Below are positions 8,105 through 14,535 of a DNA stretch of 24,927 nt, one piece after another. Within the stretch, counting starts at the first letter, position 1. Each line of letters opens with the position of its first letter. Source of the DNA: Asparagopsis taxiformis (taxonomy: Eukaryota; Rhodophyta; Florideophyceae; Bonnemaisoniales; Bonnemaisoniaceae); the NCBI GenBank assembly GCA_030407315.1, contig JALQPE010002465.1, positions 1-24,927 on the forward strand. Direction: 5' to 3'. The notes beneath the pieces are model-generated. The model saw only the letters and a list, made by a program, of their open reading frames with translations. It did not search any database and was not told the DNA's origin. Made by a program: the position numbers and the translations under genes.

Positions 8105-9493
8105 TTACTCGGAGGCGACATCGTGTACGGTAGGATGAGGTGCATCGACAGGGGAACTATTCTGTCCAACAATAACGTCATGTCCAATTGTGTCTAGCTC
8201 GCTGCAGATGGTGTGTCCACTGAAAATGCATGCTGGGAGGTTCAAGTATGCAGTTCCCAACACAACATTCTTGAGAACGCGCTCGAAAGTTCCATATGGA
8301 CGAGGGCCTTGAACAGGTTTCCAGGTCAGTGAGAACGAGTTGGCCAGTTTGAAATTTTTGCTGTCCGGCAGCTCAAAGTTCTCCTGCATTTCTCGACTTG
8401 AGAGGAAGCGAGCTTCCAAAGGATACGAATAGCTGCAATTGACATAGTCGTATTCATCAGATTCTCGAGTAAGAACGACAGTACTACTCATGTTTTCAGA
8501 TCTCCTGTATAAAGAGGAACCAACAAGAACAGCCTTTGTAGATGGAATAGAATCTTCTGAAGCACTGTCTGCTAGAGTTCCCAAAACTCTAATGACAGAA
8601 GACCCAGAATCGTGTCGTGTTTTCTTCCACTTGAGGATAGTAGAGTTCGTGCATGTAGACATGGAAGGAGCTAAAGTATTGCAGAGGTCATAGTATGTTC
8701 CAAAGTGGATCGATAGCTCTTTATCTCTCCCAGTTGAAATTCGAACCGCCTCGACGCTCGGCAGGAAAATTGTGTTTGGGTTGTTCTTCTCTTCGCATAG
8801 CCTGGAAAGTTGTAAAAACTGTTCAAGCGAGCAATCTGCTCTTGCCGTCACATAGTCTTGCACCAAGGAGCTCACTTCCCGGCCTGTTTCAGACTTCGTG
8901 ATTTTGGAGGACAGGGGTTTGTCCAGTTTTAAGCCAACTCTCTGGAACAGGTAGTCGCACACAATGTTTCCGAAGATGGGTCCAGTAGCGCTTGATGAAC
9001 CGCGACAGTTGAGAATCTGCCTTTCGAGGTAGGATACCTTTTGAAACAGCTTGGATATGTCCTCATTGATGTTAGGACCAGGAGGACTCTCATCGCAAAC
9101 TAAGCGCGGCTCGGACTTGGATCGACTCAACATGTTTTGTTTGCAGTCTTTTTTATGGAAACTGTCTTCACCCGCAGACGAGATCGTCTGCTCTAGTGCT
9201 AGTTGCTCTCCAAACCTCCAACGTAGCATGTTTCCAGAGTCAATGTCCAGCAGCGAATTGTTCTTGAATAATTTTGCTGTAGAGACTGACTGGTCGAAAC
9301 CGTGTTCAGATTGATATTGCAGCGTAACAAACAAGTTTCCAGTCAAACGATGTTCTCCGGACGCGTCCGGCTTGGCAGTACTCAAAACTTTGGCGCCCCA
9401 CCAAACCTTTTTCTGTTTCCTTCCTCTCGTTCGTAAACTCCATTCTACTTCAATGACTGATCCTTCGGAGACAAAGTCTGTTGGGTCTTGCAT
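8105..9493 (-). CDS. B2: intact B-family protein, possible Tudor/Agenet-like N-terminus
   Basis: 462 aa from ATG 9493 to TAA. Residues ~8-100 have a pattern like Tudor/Agenet-type beta barrels: an EGSVIEVEW strand, a basic stretch (RTRGRKQKKVWW, with W31 and W32), a strand ending in LQYQSEHGF and a closing LDIDSGNMLRWR. Such domains commonly read methylated histones, so a chromatin-reader role is plausible; this rests on pattern only. A short coiled coil follows near residues 145-160 (DISKLFQKVSYLERQI). The C-terminal ~200 residues (SSVIRVLG, CIFSGHTICSELDTIG) are conserved with B1 but match no family I know. It is convergent with A2 and divergent from C2. GTAACGGTT lies upstream at 9631-9639. 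The reading frame is intact, in contrast with B1. Confidence 0.8.
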   Translation of the reverse strand: MQDPTDFVSEGSVIEVEWSLRTRGRKQKKVWWGAKVLSTAKPDASGEHRLTGNLFVTLQYQSEHGFDQSVSTAKLFKNNSLLDIDSGNMLRWRFGEQLALEQTISSAGEDSFHKKDCKQNMLSRSKSEPRLVCDESPPGPNINEDISKLFQKVSYLERQILNCRGSSSATGPIFGNIVCDYLFQRVGLKLDKPLSSKITKSETGREVSSLVQDYVTARADCSLEQFLQLSRLCEEKNNPNTIFLPSVEAVRISTGRDKELSIHFGTYYDLCNTLAPSMSTCTNSTILKWKKTRHDSGSSVIRVLGTLADSASEDSIPSTKAVLVGSSLYRRSENMSSTVVLTRESDEYDYVNCSYSYPLEARFLSSREMQENFELPDSKNFKLANSFSLTWKPVQGPRPYGTFERVLKNVVLGTAYLNLPACIFSGHTICSELDTIGHDVIVGQNSSPVDAPHPTVHDVASE

Positions 9494-9630
9494 AATGGGT
9501 ATTCCCAGGAAAAGAATGGAAGAGGTATCGACTGAGGAAACAGGAAAGATGACGAAACTGTACAGCTTGTATCCGTGTGGAATGATAGAGAGAAAATTGG
9601 TAGGTTACTATTTTTATACTTGCATAACTC

Positions 9631-9639
9631 GTAACGGTT
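9631..9639 (-). promoter_or_regulatory. AACCGTTAC motif upstream of B2
   Basis: The plus strand reads CGTAACGGTTA, one mismatch from the plant MSA consensus (YCYAACGGYYA). It is 138 bp upstream of the B2 start and reads AACCGTTAC on the B2 coding strand, as at A1. Confidence 0.45.
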
Positions 9640-9911
9640 ATAAATTACTAACACCTGTCCCAAGCGACATGGGAGACCAACATCGTGATGATCATCTCTC
9701 TTGAACATTCATCACCATATAATAAAGATCTTATTCCGAGCTGCTCGAAGCCATTACCAGTAGATTGGGTGTATTTTTCGCTGTGGCAATATAACGGAAC
9801 CTAGACGTGTATGTATAAACAGACGCAGGGATCGAGAATGATGCAGTGAAATCAATGTGTATATTTATATACTGGTTGTAAGAACGAGTCTACAAGTTCG
9901 AACAGAAGATG

Positions 9912-9981
9912 AAGTCCTCTCAAGAGATTGGTTTTGAAATCTCCGATGGCAGATTTCAAACTCAATCTCTCGAGGGGACTT
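9912..9981. repeat. 70-nt imperfect foldback upstream of C2
   Basis: Two 31-nt arms around an 8-nt loop (CCGATGGC) pair at about 27 of 31 positions. The left arm begins AAGTCCTCTCAAGAGATT and the right arm ends CTCTCGAGGGGACTT. It lies about 245 bp upstream of the C2 ATG. It could be a small foldback element, a structured leader or a small-RNA hairpin; the sequence does not decide. Confidence 0.6.
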
Positions 9982-10224
9982 CAAATTCAAAACAAAAATG
10001 GAAATGTCCGTTGGCGAAATAATTGTATTGAAAGGCCGCCGAAGAACCTAATTATTCCTCATTACGTACCCTACCTAGCCAAAGTATACCTGAAAATATT
10101 CAGGTTAACTCTTTAACTGTGCATTTAAGGTTTATCAAGATTGTTGCCGAAGGTTTTTAACGGCAGGTAGGAGAGAAGATTGTTTTCTGCTGGTGGCTGA
10201 TTGAGGTGAAGAATCTATTTCTCG

Positions 10225-13200
10225 ATGGCCTCTGAGAAGAGAAATCCAGCGAGCACCTCTGGGCGTCCCCTTCATGGTGAGCGGCGCAATGGGCTATTGC
10301 ACATCGACCCATTCAAGATCAAAAGATATGTCGAGATTCGAGAAATCGACTACAGGCACGTCGATGTTATTGCCGAGAGCATTCAGGTTTACGGCTACAA
10401 TGACAACAACCCAATTACCGGTCGGATCATTGCCGGTGAGGTAGAGGTGCTGGATGGTGCGCATCGTTCGAAAGCTGTAATCAAGCTCATAGAGAACGGT
10501 GAGCTTCCGCGTGATTTCACTGTTCCTATGATTGAAGAAGAAGTCGACATATCTCCGATTACAAGTGCTGCTTTCCTTCTAGATAGTGTGAAAGCATCAA
10601 ACGCGAACGATATGGCATCCAGGCAGAAGAGGATGACTTTCATTGAGTACCTGAATCTTACTTTGGATCTTAGAGATGGGTACTGGGAGCGAAACGCAGG
10701 TGAAAAACAAGGAAGCTCAAGCATGGTTACAATTCGCGACGTGAATATGCCATCCATTAGGCGATGGCTCGCCGTGGGATCTCAGCGCGAAGATTTGGCA
10801 GAAACTGTGCTGAGGCAGCCACAGTACGAGAGTTGCTTGTCAATTCTTCGTGTGCTTCGCCCCTACAGTCGCATAGAAGAACCCAATCCCAAAATGGTTC
10901 GCTGTCTGTGGCAGTTGTTCTGTATTGTATGGGGAAGGCCGGTGGAAGTTCAGAACAATTTTGCGATGAAGGAGTTTCCCACATCTCTCGAGAAAAGAGC
11001 ATCAGTCGGCGAGCAGTTGTTTGGGATGTCTACAAGTGGTGAAATTGCTTCTCCATTGTGTCGCGAAGTCCTCACCTGTGAGTATTTTCGTTCTGGAAGA
11101 AGTGCACAGGGTAGAACATTAACAGAAGAAGACAAAGTATTTGGAAGGCTGATGTTTATGATTTCATTTGTGCACATTGCCCTCACTAGACGCAGAAATG
11201 CACCCATTCGCCGGGGTAGGAAGCGTCGTAGAACTGGGAGGGATACAGAGACTTCTACATTCGCCCCTTTCCAGCGCACAAGAGCAAACGGAGAGTCTGT
11301 GGGTGTCGTTTTGGAAAGGGTCATGTCTGCCTGGGATACAACAGCGATGATTCTGGGCTTCGAAAGCGCCTACATGATGTGTCGCCCATACATGGTTTTC
11401 GACTCTGAGAAATTCCAATTCATCTGTCTTGCTAATCGTACTGACGGGTGGGCACATCCTGACCACTACTCAGATCTTCTGCTTCCGTCCCCGGTAGTGA
11501 AACTCCGCGAGAATGCAGGTTATCCAGGCACTTTGGATATCTCTGTTGATGCAAGGTTGAGGTCTTTGACAGAAGCCGTACTAGTGTCTGTGTATGACTG
11601 TATGATAGGCATTGATGTATTCGGATCAAGTACGAACCAGATGGAAGGGCTGCGCACTAAATTTTTCCATCAGCCTGACCGGTTCGGATTGAACGCCTTC
11701 ATCGAAGCAAGAATAGAACAATCCATCGCATTGGATGGTCACGAAAGACTCAAGGTATGGAAGAACTGGAACCGTGAAATGCGTGTGAAGCCAGTTGATG
11801 TCTGCGACTTGAAAATTCTCTACGAGACTGAACAGCGCAACGCAGCATCCAGATCTCTTTCTCGAGAAAGAGATCGTCTTGAGTCGAATGAATCAATGCA
11901 GCACAGCACTCGCCGTTTAGGTACAGGTGGAAGGAAACCTACCAATGACTCTGGATCCCAGTATACATCCAGCATGGATGGGAGGGCTTCGTCCGCAATG
12001 GACACGGTTATGCAAGATGTTGCGGAGGATACACCGTCAGCGGAGGCAGTGGGTGAGGAAGAGGGGGTACCGGATCATATTGTGCAATTGAAAAAGGTCA
12101 TGAAGAGATTTTGCGTGGCTTACAACTGTACAGCCTCGAGGTTAGTGCACCAGGTTAACACTGATTCCATTGGCATGCTTTCAGGGAATACTATTGATGG
12201 ACAAGCACAACTTGTGCTCACCGATCCACCCTTCAACACGCGGAGGGAGAAAGGCAAGACCAATTCAGACTATGATGACATCAATAGCGCACAAATGTTT
12301 CGTACTGGAAAGGACATTTCTCGAATGCTGCGCCCTGGAGGACATGCCCTGATATTTTCCAGTATCAAACAGTTGGTTGGGTGGGGAGAAGCTCTTCAAA
12401 ATGCAGAAAGCGGGGAACAATCCATGCGTACAGACGATGTTCCTCTCATTCTAAGCCGTCGTCCCTACGTATTCATCCAAAACCCAATGAACAAATCGTG
12501 TTCATTACACAACATTCACGAGTTTGTTGTGCACAGTTTCAAACGTGGGATGGGAGCTGCCGCGTTTGAAATGGTTGATTATTCTTTGCATAACCGTGAC
12601 CTTTCACGACATCCAGGGTACGTGAACGCAATCGACAACTGCCCAAAGCTCGGACCTGGTGAGTCATTGAACTTCGAAGACAAAAGGCTACGTGCGGAGC
12701 AGAAGCCTCTGTCCATACTTCGAGAGCTTATTTCAAGGTTTTCAAAGCCAGGAGACATTGTGGTAGATCTATTCTCCGGAACGTATTCTACTGCAATAGC
12801 TTGCATGACAATGAGAGATGGTCTGTATCGCAAGTTTATTGGATGTGAAAAAGACGCCACATGCCATGGATCAGCTCAGCCGTTGTTGCTGGATTGCTTT
12901 GTTAGGCAAGGTCGAGATGGAGTTTTTGGGGAGGCAACCAAAAATGACATATCGAGTATTCTCGCTAACAAAGAATGGAATTACTCGATAAGGAGCAATG
13001 TAGGAAGTGAAAGACTTCGACATCGAAGTGATGCGCCTGATGGATTCCCGTCGGTATCTTCACTACCACTGCATATGTTGCGATTTGTCTCCTCTGTTGC
13101 GCGGGATCAAAGCATGCTCCGAAGACTTGCCGAAGTCCCAATGAATGAATGGGGCGTAGAAGATTTAGGCAAGGTTTTCTCCGTTGACCCTGAGATGATG

Positions 13201-13734
13201 CTTGCAGTAGATGCCTCCTTTCACAACGTTATTGTTGCTGCATCGACAGTTCGAGAGGGAGGATTGGGGGTTTTTGCCGCAGAAGATTTAGAGAGGGGCT
13301 CTGTTGTTGGATGGTATAATGGGACAATTTTATACGGGAAGATTGGGGAGAATGAACCGCAACGCAGTCGCTTGTACGGACCGGACGGGTTCGGTTGTAC
13401 TGGTGAAAGATTCCAAAACTTCAACATGGAGATGGAGACCAGTGTCATCGGAGAAGAAGCACCGGTCGACAAGATATATCTTGTACCAGCGGAATACAAT
13501 GTCTGCAGCTACCTCAACGACAGTAGGACCATTGACGGAATGGAGAGAGTTGCAAATGTGCAACGCAGAAAAAATGCAGAGTTCCGAGTTCACAAAGACG
13601 TCAATCCTACTTGCGACTTCAAGTATGCAGTAGCAAAACCTGATCTCATCCTAGCGCAGGTTGTAGTAGATGTTCGAGCTGGGGAAGAGATATTCGTTGA
13701 CTATGGATCGCGCTACTGGACTGCAGAGAAGTAG
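10225..13734 (+). CDS. C2: ParB-like + beta-class DNA methyltransferase + SET domain fusion
   Basis: 1169 aa, intact, ending in TAG with AATAAA at 13779. Residues ~24-105 are a ParB/sulfiredoxin-fold domain (LLHIDPFKIKRY, then DGAHR at 77-81). Residues ~110-620 are an unassigned middle region with a basic cluster, RKRRR, around 332-336, then a Ser/Arg-rich linker. Residues ~640-890 are an amino-DNA methyltransferase: DPPF at 667-670 (motif IV), EQKP at 825-828 (normally TQKP), DLFSGT from 848 (motif I) and FIGCEKD ending at 877. Motif IV before motif I is beta-class order, known for N6-adenine or N4-cytosine methylation of DNA. Residues ~1000-1165 are a SET domain: GGLGVF at 1012-1017, CSYLNDSR at 1094-1101 in the usual NHS position and GEEIFVDYG at 1153-1161. 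ParB-N4/N6 methyltransferase fusions are known in bacteria and phages; the added SET domain is not something I know. Inferred role: targeted DNA and histone methylation. Confidence 0.9.
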   Translation: MASEKRNPASTSGRPLHGERRNGLLHIDPFKIKRYVEIREIDYRHVDVIAESIQVYGYNDNNPITGRIIAGEVEVLDGAHRSKAVIKLIENGELPRDFTVPMIEEEVDISPITSAAFLLDSVKASNANDMASRQKRMTFIEYLNLTLDLRDGYWERNAGEKQGSSSMVTIRDVNMPSIRRWLAVGSQREDLAETVLRQPQYESCLSILRVLRPYSRIEEPNPKMVRCLWQLFCIVWGRPVEVQNNFAMKEFPTSLEKRASVGEQLFGMSTSGEIASPLCREVLTCEYFRSGRSAQGRTLTEEDKVFGRLMFMISFVHIALTRRRNAPIRRGRKRRRTGRDTETSTFAPFQRTRANGESVGVVLERVMSAWDTTAMILGFESAYMMCRPYMVFDSEKFQFICLANRTDGWAHPDHYSDLLLPSPVVKLRENAGYPGTLDISVDARLRSLTEAVLVSVYDCMIGIDVFGSSTNQMEGLRTKFFHQPDRFGLNAFIEARIEQSIALDGHERLKVWKNWNREMRVKPVDVCDLKILYETEQRNAASRSLSRERDRLESNESMQHSTRRLGTGGRKPTNDSGSQYTSSMDGRASSAMDTVMQDVAEDTPSAEAVGEEEGVPDHIVQLKKVMKRFCVAYNCTASRLVHQVNTDSIGMLSGNTIDGQAQLVLTDPPFNTRREKGKTNSDYDDINSAQMFRTGKDISRMLRPGGHALIFSSIKQLVGWGEALQNAESGEQSMRTDDVPLILSRRPYVFIQNPMNKSCSLHNIHEFVVHSFKRGMGAAAFEMVDYSLHNRDLSRHPGYVNAIDNCPKLGPGESLNFEDKRLRAEQKPLSILRELISRFSKPGDIVVDLFSGTYSTAIACMTMRDGLYRKFIGCEKDATCHGSAQPLLLDCFVRQGRDGVFGEATKNDISSILANKEWNYSIRSNVGSERLRHRSDAPDGFPSVSSLPLHMLRFVSSVARDQSMLRRLAEVPMNEWGVEDLGKVFSVDPEMMLAVDASFHNVIVAASTVREGGLGVFAAEDLERGSVVGWYNGTILYGKIGENEPQRSRLYGPDGFGCTGERFQNFNMEMETSVIGEEAPVDKIYLVPAEYNVCSYLNDSRTIDGMERVANVQRRKNAEFRVHKDVNPTCDFKYAVAKPDLILAQVVVDVRAGEEIFVDYGSRYWTAEK
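11852..11875. repeat. 24-bp perfect palindrome inside C2
   Basis: GATCTCTTTCTC-GAGAAAGAGATC, perfect and with no loop, in the linker coding for RSLSRERDR. It may be an accident of Ser/Arg codons or a real site; no second copy was noticed. Confidence 0.6.
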
Positions 13735-13778
13735 GACAGTTTAGGCGTCCAATTACAGATATCAAGAGTACCATCAGC

Positions 13779-13784
13779 AATAAA
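13779..13784 (+). terminator. Candidate poly(A) signal AATAAA after C2
   Basis: Canonical AATAAA about 45 nt after the C2 TAG stop; it supports both the C2 end and eukaryotic expression. Confidence 0.35.
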
Positions 13785-13883
13785 AAGTCTTGCATCTGAA
13801 CTCGTACAACGTTGTAGTACTACAATCTACCTGAGCGATAATAACAGACTTTCATTTGCTGAGCGGTGCCAGTCAGCCCACGC

Positions 13884-14206
13884 CCAATGATAGTGCTGCA
13901 CCTGGGCTTTGCCATGCCAAAATAATACCGGGTATTATTTTGGGTGTGGCCAGCCCAAGTGCAGCTCTATCATTGGCTGTCATGAACGCAGCGGCAGCCA
14001 ATGGAATTGCTGCACCTGGGCTTTGCCATGCCAAAATAATACCGGGTATTATTTTGGGTGTGGCCAGCCCAAGTGCAGCTCTGCCATTGGCTGTCATGAA
14101 CGCAGCGGCAGCCATAATTGCTGCACCTGGCTTTTGCCATGCCAAAATAATACCCGGTATTATTTTGGCATGGCAAAGCCCAGGTGCAGCAATTCCATTG
14201 GCTGCC
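13884..14206. repeat. AATAATACC palindrome family, cluster b (3 tandem copies)
   Basis: Three copies with 27-bp perfect cores CCAAAATAATACC-(G/C)-GGTATTATTTTGG at 13917-13943, 14031-14057 and 14142-14168, spaced 114 and 111 bp apart. Outer arms carry GCTGCACCTGGGCTTTGCCATG with its complement, and CCAATGG/CCATTGG ends. The third copy is the most symmetric: 14117-14193 has 38-nt arms pairing at about 36 positions around a central C. In the first two copies the right arm reads GGGTGTGGCCAGCCCAAGTGCAG, so those arms have diverged. Confidence 0.85.
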
Positions 14207-14535
14207 AGGTTTGCATTCTCAACTATAGTTAGTATACTAAGAAGAACAATCAAGACCTTGGTTACTCGAGTGATGTGGAATTGTGGCAGTCTTGCAAAAC
14301 TGTGCCATGCATGTAGGAAAGGAAAAGAGATCAGTCTGTACGATGTAGGGTGTATAAGCTATGCGGGGTGAGAGGTAGAGGAACTCTAATAGTGCAGTAG
14401 ACTGACCGTGCTAATATTTTCAAAGTCATGAATAGGAGTAGATTTAGTTGTGGTAAAGGAAGTATACTACCGAAGCTAGCTTAGGATTGGCAGATGCTGC
14501 CTGTAGAGGGAGAGGCAAAGCAGTATTCTTGCAGA

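Larger units (their letters stand above)
9494..10224. other. Divergent B2/C2 intergenic region
   Basis: No gene supported. It holds GTAACGGTT (9631-9639), a 70-nt imperfect foldback (9912-9981), a near-palindrome ACCTGAAAATATTCAGGT (10088-10105) and TAACGGC near 10158, about 60 bp before the C2 ATG. It probably carries both promoters. Confidence 0.5.
13735..14535. other. Spacer between C2 and the first minus-strand ParB-oxygenase gene
   Basis: Convergent 3' ends. It contains the C2 poly(A) candidate AATAAA at 13779-13784 and repeat cluster b (13884-14206). From 14207 to 14535 nothing is recognisable. The long open frames across the repeats, on both strands, come from its symmetry. Confidence 0.55.

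Noticed and set aside
10225..10545. Bacterial plasmid or chromosome partition system (ParB with parS)
   Set aside because: No ParA-type ATPase is present, and the ParB-like domain is fused to enzymes in a eukaryotic setting. A parS-like role for the palindromes is kept only as a hypothesis.
13856..14371. Long open frames on both strands with repeated units such as AKIIPGIIL
   Set aside because: They are produced by three tandem copies of a symmetric palindrome; the same peptide appears on both strands. Similar frames at 7812-8133, 17757-18096 and 22140-22540 were rejected for the same reason.
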